Positions 36,201 to 44,800 of a DNA stretch of 64,000 nucleotides are shown piece after piece. Position 1 is the first letter of the stretch. Each line of letters starts with the position of its first letter. Position numbers and translations under genes: made by a program. The notes beneath the pieces were generated by a model, which did no database searches, was not told the DNA's origin, and worked only from the letters and a program-made list of their open reading frames with translations. Origin of the DNA: Phoronis australis (taxonomy: Eukaryota > Phoronida > Phoronidae); assembly GCA_002633005.1 (NCBI GenBank), contig NMRA01000024.1, positions 1,681,177-1,745,176 on the forward strand. The letters are read 5' to 3'.

Positions 36201-37407
36201 CTTATGTCCCTTTGTACAAAAAACACAAGACTTTGGCTGAAATTGATGCGGAGGGCATATTCTTTTACTTAGTGGGTGCAGGTCTCAACATGAGTTGGGG
36301 TAAAGACCAGAGCAAACTATGTTTTCTGCCAAATGCCCTTATGCAATCAACTGAATCTTGCAATTTCAGGTTTTATGTAACTGAAACATTCCTCGTTTCA
36401 TTTTATTAGGAAAACAAGTCTTTGAACATTACACCTGAAAATGGAACAATAGTTGCCAATGTTCCAAAATGAAAAAGCAGAACACCTGGATATTGTGGGA
36501 ACATGGCAAGAGAAAATGCACAATATCCATGCACAGATACCATGGTAGCGTATTTTCTTTTACATTTAGTCATGCCTGTGAAATGGTATGAACAAATACT
36601 GAGTAAAATCATGAAACTACAAAATCACGCATTAACTCAACAACATGAGTATAATCAAATACCATCGAGTGTATCCAGAACCACAATATTCCAAAGCTGT
36701 GGCCCAACATGTGACATGGCTTCAAAAAGTGGGACGGTACTGCCAAAAGCTGGACAGTTGGCAACAATTATGAAACAACACCATGATGTCCATGTTTTCC
36801 ACAGAAATTTTGACACCAGAGTAATTCAACAAGGCCTGTGCTCACCTGAGGGGAAAATGCCCGTGCCTTCTGAAAGGTAATTTTTGGTTGAAGTTTGGTT
36901 AAAGGGAACCCCTCTCACCACCAAATTCCATCCACCAGTTGACACCCCTCACTGGCAAAGCTTCGGGTAGCCAAAACTAACGTTTTGAAGAACTGATTCT
37001 AACCTCAAGGAGAATTTTTTAATTCTTGTAAGGGAATTTTTGATTCTGAAGAGGGTAATTTTGAGCAATTTTTAAATATTTTGTCATAGGAGAATAGAGC
37101 TGATATTCCGGCCTAAAATCAAGGCTATTAGGACCCGGTTCAATAACAGTTCTTTAATTTTTAAAAATCATAGTATGAGGTATGAGGTCTACATTTTGAA
37201 CCTGGAAATATATTTTGAATAATTTTTGTAATATACTGCAGTGCAAACAAGCCTACGAAACACAAGTGTTGGAACATATGCACTTAATCAGTGATGGAAA
37301 AAATTCAATATGCTGTATGAGAAATGAAAACAATTTTTGTGTTGATTCACAATACCATACCTAGCTGAGACCACCGTTTTCTGTTTCTCTCCACTGTATT
37401 CAGCCAT
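21724..37407 (-). CDS. ERICH2: Glutamate-rich protein 2-like (11 exons, 275 aa)
   Basis: Function unknown. Minus-strand exons in order: 37407-37361, 36013-35971, 35250-35211, 34270-34219, 32453-32337, 32082-32017, 30817-30694, 29506-29449, 28390-28313, exon 10 at 27337-27250 (copy 26509-26422), exon 11 at 25710-25596 (copy 21838-21724). All are GT-AG with consistent phases. The N-terminal half is basic and Ser-rich. A Glu-rich stretch leads into a helical core, APNDLICEFLSCIMNNDWLN, then MILIYEPGHKEALEYQALIEE, resembling one TPR-like hairpin; this core is why I name ERICH2, from memory of the vertebrate protein. The tail has 14 consecutive Asp and an acidic end. The start has G at +4 and A at -3. 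It could be another Glu-rich protein sharing this core. Exons 10 and 11 are duplicated by haplotype overlap, not in the gene. Confidence 0.72.
22168..22183. mobile_element. Start of a second GGGCTGTTCC element, cut by contig end
   Basis: The last bases before the N at 22184 are GGGCTGTTCCAGTAA, the terminus of the 20208-20776 element. The other haplotype (around 26040) continues without it. The assembly apparently broke in this repeat. Confidence 0.6.
22185..22262. mobile_element. MITE, GGATACCAAAC family, right-end fragment
   Basis: Haplotype copy of the right end of 17005-17369, starting abruptly after the N at 22184. Confidence 0.65.
22350..22466 (+). other. OS9: Duplicate (allelic) copy of OS9 exon 13
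   Basis: Same 117-bp exon with acceptor and stop. Two differences change the protein: R to H (CGT/CAT) and L to P (CTG/CCG) near the C terminus. It should not be annotated as a separate or alternative exon unless long reads place both copies in one molecule. Confidence 0.85.
25596..25710 (-). CDS. ERICH2: ERICH2 exon 11 (C terminus)
   Basis: Encodes SDETSAEESGEETENKKET and on to the TAG stop at 25598-25596. Starts in phase 2 after the acceptor TTCAG. Confidence 0.75.
26187..26267. repeat. Short tandem duplication
   Basis: A 40-bp unit, AAGCATACCAACGCACAAC onward, occurs twice in a row (from 26181 and 26221). The next contig begins in the same unit after N 27002. Confidence 0.7.
26422..26509 (-). 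other. ERICH2: Duplicate (allelic) copy of ERICH2 exon 10
   Basis: Identical 88-bp exon to 27250-27337, including the same arrangement of GAC and GAT codons. It lies in the overlap of the contigs either side of N 27002. Confidence 0.85.
27003..27828. other. Contig overlap: second copy of 26188-27001
   Basis: After the single N at 27002 the sequence restarts at the position matching 26188 and follows it almost base for base. A third overlap of this kind in the window. Confidence 0.85.
27250..27337 (-). CDS. ERICH2: ERICH2 exon 10 (poly-Asp)
   Basis: Encodes EESESGESDEESE followed by 14 Asp codons, then E, D and a split Gly. Starts in phase 1 and ends in phase 2 (donor GTAAAG). Confidence 0.78.
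27338..28312 (-). other. ERICH2 intron 9
   Basis: AT-rich. It holds two copies of a TCACATGACCAAAT block near 27760-27805, and two close copies plus a partial third of CAGGTCAAAAGGAAGTGA near 28193-28240. No gene seen. Confidence 0.6.
28313..28390 (-). CDS. ERICH2: ERICH2 exon 9 (core hairpin)
   Basis: Encodes ILIYEPGHKEALEYQALIEE and MLRQEE, the most conserved-looking part of the protein. Phase 1 at both ends. Confidence 0.82.
28391..29448 (-). other. ERICH2 intron 8
   Basis: About 1.06 kb, AT-rich. An 81-codon ORF on the + strand (28901-29146) has no recognisable homology. Nothing else seen. Confidence 0.6.
29449..29506 (-). CDS. ERICH2: ERICH2 exon 8
   Basis: Encodes FLSCIMNNDWLNAQKLCKM, continuing the helical core. 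Starts in phase 0 and ends in phase 1 (donor GTAAGT). Confidence 0.82.
29507..30693 (-). other. ERICH2 intron 7
   Basis: About 1.2 kb. It contains one palindromic element (29595-29700, listed separately) and otherwise featureless AT-rich DNA. Confidence 0.6.
29595..29700. repeat. Palindromic element, ACTGGTTCTC family, copy b
   Basis: ATTTTGAGAACC pairs with GATTCTCAAAAT, and the outer ACTCGT pairs with ACGAGA. Within ERICH2 intron 7. Confidence 0.55.
30694..30817 (-). CDS. ERICH2: ERICH2 exon 7 (Glu-rich)
   Basis: Encodes DMDALKTASTSSQEESSEGE, then a run of Glu and Asp, then TIKAPNDLICE. Starts in phase 2 and ends in phase 0. Confidence 0.82.
30818..32016 (-). other. ERICH2 intron 6
   Basis: About 1.2 kb of AT-rich DNA. 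I see no gene or defined repeat. Confidence 0.6.
32017..32082 (-). CDS. ERICH2: ERICH2 exon 6
   Basis: Encodes DEDVGEFNWEEHKQLEDERF. Phase 2 at both ends. The acceptor and first part of the exon are tandemly duplicated (32057-32134), so a longer form starting at 32121 is equally possible and adds 13 residues in frame. Confidence 0.82.
32057..32134 (-). repeat. 39-bp tandem duplication spanning a splice acceptor
   Basis: Two perfect 39-bp copies (32057-32095 and 32096-32134). Each contains TATGTTACAG followed by GGATGAAGATG on the minus strand, giving two identical acceptors 39 bp apart. Confidence 0.9.
32337..32453 (-). CDS. ERICH2: ERICH2 exon 5
   Basis: Encodes a basic Ser-rich stretch, STSSPVRSSSAGRVQSGRRS and on. 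TAGTAG at the acceptor allows a start at 32453 or 32450 (one residue, NAGNAG-type). Ends in phase 2 at GTTAGT. Confidence 0.78.
32507..32878. mobile_element. MITE, GGATACCAAAC family, copy 4 (reverse)
   Basis: AAAAGGATACCAAACCCGG to TTTAGTATCCTTTT, in opposite orientation to the copies in OS9. It lies in ERICH2 intron 4 just outside exon 5. ORFs within it are incidental. Confidence 0.65.
32879..34218 (-). other. Rest of ERICH2 intron 4
   Basis: About 1.3 kb. No gene and no repeat that I can delimit. Confidence 0.6.
34219..34270 (-). CDS. ERICH2: ERICH2 exon 4
   Basis: Encodes DGTLRKSGSAGSDGRHS. Starts in phase 1 and ends in phase 2 (donor GTAAGG). Confidence 0.75.
34341..34412. repeat. Palindromic element, ACTGGTTCTC family, copy c
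   Basis: ATTTTGAGAACCAGTTT on the left and CTGGTTCTCAAAAT on the right, about 40 bp apart. Within ERICH2 intron 3. Confidence 0.65.
34714..34965. mobile_element. Fold-back element with tRNA-like core
   Basis: The arms of about 85 bp (CATTTTTAAGTC at one end, GACTTAAAAATG at the other) are inverted copies. The loop, read on the minus strand, carries TGTTCAAGTCCCGG in B-box position. Within ERICH2 intron 3. Confidence 0.75.
35211..35250 (-). CDS. ERICH2: ERICH2 exon 3
   Basis: Encodes LTGSGSFEILSPD. Starts in phase 0 and ends in phase 1 (donor GTGAGT). It is short and low complexity, so it rests mainly on splice sites and phase. Confidence 0.7.
35251..35970 (-). other. ERICH2 intron 2
   Basis: About 720 bp. 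It contains a 30-bp near-repeat (ATTCTTAAAAAA with neighbours, 35512-35560). Nothing else seen. Confidence 0.6.
35971..36013 (-). CDS. ERICH2: ERICH2 exon 2
   Basis: Encodes PPTGSSAVKKGVKK after a split Arg. Starts in phase 2 and ends in phase 0 (donor GTTTGT). Confidence 0.7.
36835..37140. repeat. Diverged dispersed repeat, copy 2
   Basis: Resembles 2510-2860 in OS9 intron 1 in the same orientation. It is the only recognisable content of ERICH2 intron 1 (36014-37360); a 125-codon + strand ORF at 36503-36880 has no known homology. Confidence 0.4.
37361..37407 (-). CDS. ERICH2: ERICH2 exon 1
   Basis: Encodes MAEYSGEKQKTVVSA and two bases of an Arg codon. The ATG has A at -3 and G at +4. An upstream out-of-frame ATG lies about 20 bp away. 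Confidence 0.72.
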
Positions 37408-38815
37408 CTTTTGATTTCAACATTACTCTGGAAATAACGTAGAAAATATATCTGAAACTAAATAAGGCGATCCAGATCCTCCCAAGGATACTATTGTTTC
37501 GTGAAATGAAGAATATAAATCGGTAAATAAAACAACAAGAATGGATCAACTGAAATTTGAAATTTTCGGAGGTAACAACTTCCTTTATCAACAAAAACAG
37601 AAATAAAGTAAAATCAAACACGAAATGACAATTGACATATAAGATATGGTGTAATGAAAATGATACATTTTTGCGTAAAAAATTCAATGACATATTTTAA
37701 GTTTTTATGTTCAATCCATGAGGTTCTATTGTATTCAGTTTGTCTATCCAATATTGTTCTCTTTTAAGTCTGTGAGGGGTACNCAGTTTTCCGCGGTGTG
37801 GCGTATGGAGAAACATGGTGTCCGATATTTAGGTTCTCCGAAGGTTTGGTTGTTGTGTTTTTTGAAGATCAGTCGGAACATAAATGTGGCTTTCAGTGAC
37901 AAGATATAGTAACAGAACAATTCCGTGAAGGTAAATCTTTATTTCAGCAAAGAATTTACAACAATCCGTAATATTTTCAATTAAATATAATGCAAAATGT
38001 GCCAAAACGTCCGATAATTAGGTCACTTGACTGTAGTAGGATAGCGGGTCCCTGGTTTAAAAATGATTCAAGTCAACTGGTAAGAACCAGTGTTACTAAT
38101 CTCTGAATAACAGGTGTTATTGAGTGTCAGTGGTAGTAACTGGTTCTCAATTCACTTTTAACAATAGACCCACCAACTATTTCCTATACCTCTTTTATAC
38201 GCCATAAGTTAAGAAGCCTCTTTAGACTTTACTAGAGGTATGCTCCAGCTCCACCAGGATCAGTGGAGGATTTCTCAGGCAAGTTTTCACTCAACTCAGT
38301 TCAGGATCAGAGCCTAGTTCTTTATGCAATACACACAAAAGCAACACATACCTAATATTATGCAAATGTTGTACGCAGCACCACTAAATAAATGCGCCCA
38401 AACCGTGGCATCTTCACAGAAACACCACCAAATTATAAGTCGGATTAGCGTCACGTATCTTGGCAGCGAAATTCGCTCATAGGTAATTTAGTAGCATTAA
38501 TCAACAGCCGCACTGCTATTATTTTTTTGCAACGCCGAAAACTTTACAGTACATATTTCCAATATAGGCGCTAAACATTTGACAATCAAAATATTTTTTG
38601 TTCTCGATTTTCACATTTTTATAGCTTTTCAAAGGTTGTTGTAACTAAATTTGTTTGGTCTTAGATTAATACCATTCAAAAATCGTTATTTTTGAAAATA
38701 GCACCATCTGGTGGGGATAACTCAAACGATAGCAAAATATGGCGGCTTAATTTAAGACTTTTTAGAAGACTTATTTTCTTTTGTTCTTTGAAACCAGGGT
38801 CCCTCAGGAAGCACT
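37408..38815. promoter_or_regulatory. Divergent ERICH2/CDC27 intergenic region
   Basis: The two start codons point away from each other across 1.4 kb. A single N at 37783 marks a contig join. ATATGGCGGC at 38737-38746, about 70 bp upstream of the CDC27 ATG, resembles a YY1-type motif. No TATA box can be assigned to either gene. The promoter role is inferred. Confidence 0.4.
38044..38171. repeat. Palindromic element, ACTGGTTCTC family, copy d
   Basis: GGGTCCCTGGTTT and AGAACCAG on the left, ACTGGTTCTC and AATAGACCCA on the right. A more diverged member, between ERICH2 and CDC27. Confidence 0.5.
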
Positions 38816-38842
38816 ATGATATTAGTACAGGATCCGATACAG
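38816..38842 (+). CDS. CDC27: CDC27 exon 1 (9 codons)
   Basis: Encodes MILVQDPIQ, which aligns position for position with human MTVLQEPVQ and ends in the same phase 0. Donor GTTACT. It was found by looking for that motif, because it is too short to show as an ORF. Confidence 0.82.
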
Positions 38843-41800
38843 GTTACTGTTTGTTCCAGGTTTCATAATTTCATTGTAGAGTAGTCACTGATATAATTAA
38901 AGTGTTTTGTTTATTAATCAAAGAGGAAGTCTTCCAAAGACGAAATTCCGATCCATTGATTCTCAGGGCACTCAGGTCAGATATAGCGGTCCCTGACTTA
39001 GAGAACCAGTTTCATTCACTAAATAACGGGCCCGTTATACAGTGATTGCCTGGTTTTCTAAATTAGGCACCACTATATCCGACCAGTGCCGATTCTCACA
39101 TGCTTATTTTAATCCCCGTAATATTCATACTGTAGTGAGACGTTATTTGACCTATGGCTATATACTGCTTTTGGTGGCCTGGGCTGGCATGCATTTTGAA
39201 GGTTTGACGTGTGTCCATCACCACAGTATCAGAATAACCCGCTCTTTGACCCACGCTGAGAAATTAACATTGTGTTGTTGTGAGATGAGACATCAGATTA
39301 TATTCATTTTGTGCTTTTCGAAGCGATTTACCTCTTTCGTCCTGTTCCATTTTACATTCATGACTAAAAATTGTTGATTCTGGGTATTAACAACGGGCAT
39401 CGATTGCCAGTGGCTTTGGCTTTGCAGAAGGAGCTAGACCTAGATCCCTGAATATAACTATGAATATTCCCCTGCACCACTTAGGCCTTTGTAAAATTTT
39501 GTCTTCTGATTTGGAATGAATTGCATTGAGCATTGCTGTAACATTGGGGTAGGGGAAATTGGAATTCTTAAATGGATACTAAACTATGTCCTTTGTGATT
39601 TCAACCAATCATTATTATGTTAGCTGCTAGTGCATCATTGACCTCCCACTTGAGTCATAACAACTGGATTCAACTAAAAACTCATACTCTCTATGCCATA
39701 CATTGGACATTATGGTTGTTGGTGGGTGGTCTTTTATGATTGTTGGTGGGCGGTCTTTCCCTACAGTTGTTCTTTAAATTGCTTAAAGCGTAGGTTACGT
39801 GTACATGTTTAGTAGACTTTGCGAGATTTCAAATTTTGATCCAAACTTTTGAGGGTTGTCAAGGGTTGGAGAGCTTTGTTTTGTTTTCTGAGAACTGGAT
39901 GGAAAGTCATTTCTAATATCTATTAATAGACCAAAATCTGGTTTGGTATCCTTTTAAAGTAACGGCTTGCGACTGGGATTCAAACTGGGCTTCAATGCAT
40001 TACGGTTTATGCAGATGAGTGTCTAGTCCTAATTTGCACTTTATGACTGTGTTACTGAGTTTGCTGTTTTTATTTCTTTTTATCTATTCAAATGGAATAC
40101 TAGGAGTGTGTCGCGTGCTTGTTGATGTTCAATGTTTGCCCACTTCTCTCTCGTGTGCCCCATATCCCATTCACAGGCTCGCCTCCTGAGGCAGACAATT
40201 GCAATTGGGACCTTCCAGAGTTCCAAGTTTTGCCAAACAGTTCCAATTTCCATCTCTTCACTTACTGCTCTCTTGCATGTTGCGTGGCTACTTGATGCGA
40301 TTTTTACCAGGTCGCCAAGTGAAATCTAAGGTTACATACAATCAAGCCCTGCTGTATGTATTTACGGGCAAATCACAATCAACGTCCACTTGTGGCCACT
40401 TTTGGTGAAAAATGAAGGTTGTCATATGACAGTAAAAGCTGGGTTATTTTAAAGTACCATCATTCATTGTAATCTAAAATATTTTTGCACACGAACCACC
40501 GAATAAAATTTTATGGCCTAATGCATCACAGTTGTATAAAAGGGTACGTACACTACAACTTGTGGTCACAGCCCAATTCTACCATGCAAAATTTCATAAG
40601 GTAGCTGTTAATTTAATAAGTTTTTGATTAAAGTGAAGAAGTATCGCATACTAAAATAAGAAAAGTTGTTACCGTGCTAATCAAGTTGTTCTAGATGATG
40701 ATACATTGCATATCATAACGCAGTATAATGAGAACTTCTTCTCTTGCAATATGATTCTTACAAAAAGAAAATGACAAGTAACTACTTTTTTAAAAATTTT
40801 ATTGGTGCTATTTCCCTTGTTTTCAACACATTCACCAGTTGGTCAAAGTAATAAAGCAATGCTAGACCCAGTGTTGTAAGCAGTACAAAATGGTACTGGT
40901 TGGGGGGTACGTACACTACGCACAGTCGATAAACGTCAAATTTTGATTAAGTTACAATTGTATGGGATGGTCTCGAGTTTTGTGCTGCCTCTACTTGTTG
41001 TTTTGTTGCAAGTTGAAGTTGTCTTGAGAGATAGAGAGGTTTATAATGAATACTTTTAGAATCTACTGAGAGTTGGTTCATTTACCAAATCTATTCAAAG
41101 AGAACAAATAAAAAGTACATCATGCATGTGCATATCTGTCTGTAATTCTTTGAAAACATGCATATGTTAAAATATAGGGGTAGTACACTACACAAATGCT
41201 AATATTTCATTCATAACAAATGTGTTTGTAATTAACACCCTTTTAACCTAGCATTGTTAATGGAGGAAACTGTCTGTGACAAATGTTACTTACTTACCAT
41301 GTAATATTTTTGTTTCATGGCATTTGTAAACATGGGAGTACTTACACTACACAGGAGTACGTACACTACATTTCAACGACATGTCGGGTTTGTTACTAAA
41401 CACTAAGAATCTACTGAGAGTTAGATGATTTACAAAATCAATTCAAAGAGAAAAAATAAAAAGCACAGCATTCATGTGCATATCTGCCATACTTAGACAA
41501 TAGGCACAAATTAAAATATAGGGGTACGTACACTACACAAATGTTAATATTTCACTCAAAACAAATGTATTTGCAATAAACACCATTTTAACCTAACATT
41601 TTTAAGGAAGGAAACTCTATGACCAATGTTGCTCACTTACCAAGTGATATTTTAATTTCATGGCATTTGTAAACATGGGGGTACGTACACTACAAAAGGG
41701 GGTATGTACACTACATCACTTTTTCTGTGTCACATGGTAACATAATGTATGGCCATTTATTTTTTTCTTTGATGATAATAAGCACCATGTTGTTGTTTTA

Positions 41801-44800
41801 AAGGCAATAATTTCATTTGCAATGACCATTTGTGTTACTGAATTCCACATGGGGGTACGTACACTACATTTTGTTAGCCTGATTGGTCCATTTTCAATGT
41901 AGCAGAACCCAGTCAATATCCAAATTTTTGGCCACTCGTAACGCTTAAAATGCATGAAATTCATAGACAAAAACATGCATAAATGTCTCAAACATTGTCC
42001 GAATTTGATGAATCTTTTTTTAATTTGCACATTTAAATAACTCTTTGCATATGAGATTCAGTTGGCATTTGGTAATTGACCAAAACAATTGATATTAGAC
42101 CGTAACACAGTCAACTCTCGAAAATGGACCTTGATTGTGATTTAGCAGTTAGTAATTTGAATGCAGTCATGATCGCGCCAGCAAATAAAGAAAATAATCA
42201 TTTGTTTTATAGATTTATTCCCACTGAAAATGTTAACTACTTGTGTTCTTTATTACTTTTACAGGCGTCAATTTACCATGCCTTGAATCATTATGGTTAC
42301 ACAGATGCCATCTTCCTTGCTGAAAGACTGCATGCTGAAAGTAAGTACACATGATGCACCAGGAGGGTCCTGCAATTGACCTCTTTTCAAACAGATCAAA
42401 AATATAATGTGCAACTCAGTTTTTTATTGAGATTGAATTCAAAGTCGTCTGAAGCATGTTGTATGCCACACTCAAAATTTTTGGGTGTTATTTATAGATC
42501 CCGAGGCAACTCTAGTGAAAACTCGAGTGAGTTCAAGTCTGTGTTATAAAGGGACTGGATATCAGAGACTGTTGAAAATATGACAAGGAGCTTGAAATTT
42601 TGTTAGTTTGCACTACCGAAAATGCATGTACGTACCGTCAAGTGCATGTTGTTAAATGTGGGATTCTTGTACCGAGAAGACTTCCGTGTTGGTGAAGTTT
42701 TCTGTTCTGTTCTCAGTCTATCAGGAGCTCAAAATTCACCAGTCCACACGAGAGAAAATGTTTTGCCTTTCGGATATTTCATGTTACATGGCATTCTTAT
42801 GCAAAGAAGGCCGCAGTGATGGTGAAGAGTTTTCTGCTCTGTCAAAGAATAATCCTTTCAGTGCTCTCTACAGCCTGTTTCAACACGTGTCAGCAGCATG
42901 TTTGCTGGCACTTGTGACATATTTGAATGACCCGCAGCTTGTTAGAAAAGCAGCGACCAATTTGGAGAAATGTCTTTAAAGATTTTAAATTTTCTGTGCA
43001 GTACCATTAAGTTCACCAGGTAACAAGGCAGGTAAATGTGCATTTTAAATTCAACTGCAAGCACATTTGCACTGCAGAGGACGTTATCTGCCGCTGACAT
43101 ATTTGTTGACATTTATACTACTGACACCAGGGCTTGGAATTTTCTTCTTTTAAGAGGAGTTCCTCGTTTTTGGTTTCGATTTCCTCTTATTTGGTTTCCA
43201 GTTTGCTGTTTTTTCTCTTTTTATCATTATTTTGACTTTATTCATGCAGAAACATATATTTTGCTTAAACTTTACAACACAAAAAATATTTCTATCATAC
43301 TAACCTATTTAATTGTGGAATGATACATCACCTGGACAGTTTTCTTCTTTTCTGTCATTGGTCATTCCAATCCCTGGACACGATGGGGTTCTCAGTTGTG
43401 TAGAATGCTGCCCATTTGTAGTACTACTTAGTTGATATTGAGTCTCAGATAACAGTCGGCTCTACCTATACTGTCGGGAAGACTTAGTACTCTAAGAATA
43501 CATTGGAACTAACTTATGCGCTTTCATTTTCAGTTGGTAACCATGAATCTCTTTTTCTGCTGGCTACTTCATACTATCGCTCCGGGAAATCCGTACAGGC
43601 CTACACGTTACTCCAGAGCAGGGGATGCCCGACACCTCAGTGTAAATACCTCATGGCTCGCTGCTGTCTCGACCTCGACAAGTAAGTTATAGGAAGCTGT
43701 TTCATTCAAAAATTTGTGTGGGATGTCATATCTGGACTAAGGGCGGGATTGTCTCTGCTGTGGTTTGAAACAAATAATTTCCCGTGACTGACAATGTCTT
43801 CTTGTACAGTTTGTTAACATGCTCAGTCATTAAATAATTAATTAAAGTTAGTGTTCAACCATTCTTTACCAGTTTATATTTCTTCATTTTAATGTACCAT
43901 GTAAGTTGAATCGCAAAATTGTAAGTCGATATATTATCTCGTGGCTTTTTGTATTCATAGGCTCACTGAAGCTGAGACAATATTGGGTGGTCACCAAGCC
44001 AAGACTAAGTCTGTTGAGGACTACATCAATGAGTTTGGGGACAGTGCTTGTTTTACCTTGGCTCTTTTAGCTAGAATATACAGGTAAATGTCCACATTTT
44101 TAACTAAGACTTTGACTAGACACCAACAATCTATCATCACAACAGTTTAGGCGTAATTATCGCGCACTAAAACGAATCCGAAAAAATTTCCCGGAGTTCC
44201 TCGTCATTGCGGCTGAGCAAAAACAGAAGATTAAGAGAATTCTGTCCATTCTTACTTTGGTTTTTGCTGTGCGGGTACCAGACCACAACTTGTAGCAGAG
44301 GTTTCATTATTCGGTGCTTGGCAATTCTTTGAGAAATGGAAAATGGCAAAATTATGACTTGATGGCTATTATTTTTGTGCAGAGTAAGTGAAAAATTGCT
44401 GTTCATTCAGTTGGCATGTACATATCCACTAGTAATTTGTCAGCATTAGTTGGGAGGTGAAGTTTGACATCAGTGGGAAAATAATGCATTATGGTAAAGT
44501 TTACTCAAATTAGAACAAAAATAATGGCTGCAATTGTTTTTTCATTTTTTCCAATGCTCAGCGTATTGCCAAAAATGCTCAAAATTTCCTCGTGTGTGTG
44601 TGTGTTGATGACAACCGTTAAGTTCTCAAATAATGAAGTCGTGTTGTTTACTGTTGAGAGAATTTTGATAAAACAAAATTCCACTGTTCAATCCTATTGT
44701 ACATTTGAAGAGTTAAAATTTGAAGCCAGTTAACAAGAGATCTGCTTTTTCGGACAAATGGCCGTTATTGTACAACAATGGGATTCTAGTACTGATGATA

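Noticed and set aside
36503-36880. 125-aa + strand ORF in ERICH2 intron 1
   Set aside because: No homology; runs into a dispersed repeat.
38566-38576. E2F-like site (TTTAGCGC on the minus strand) upstream of CDC27
   Set aside because: One mismatch from consensus in a 1.4-kb interval is expected by chance.
42124-42264. ATG at 42124 as the CDC27 start
   Set aside because: The frame is open, but the residues before the acceptor do not match CDC27, while the 9-codon exon at 38816 does.
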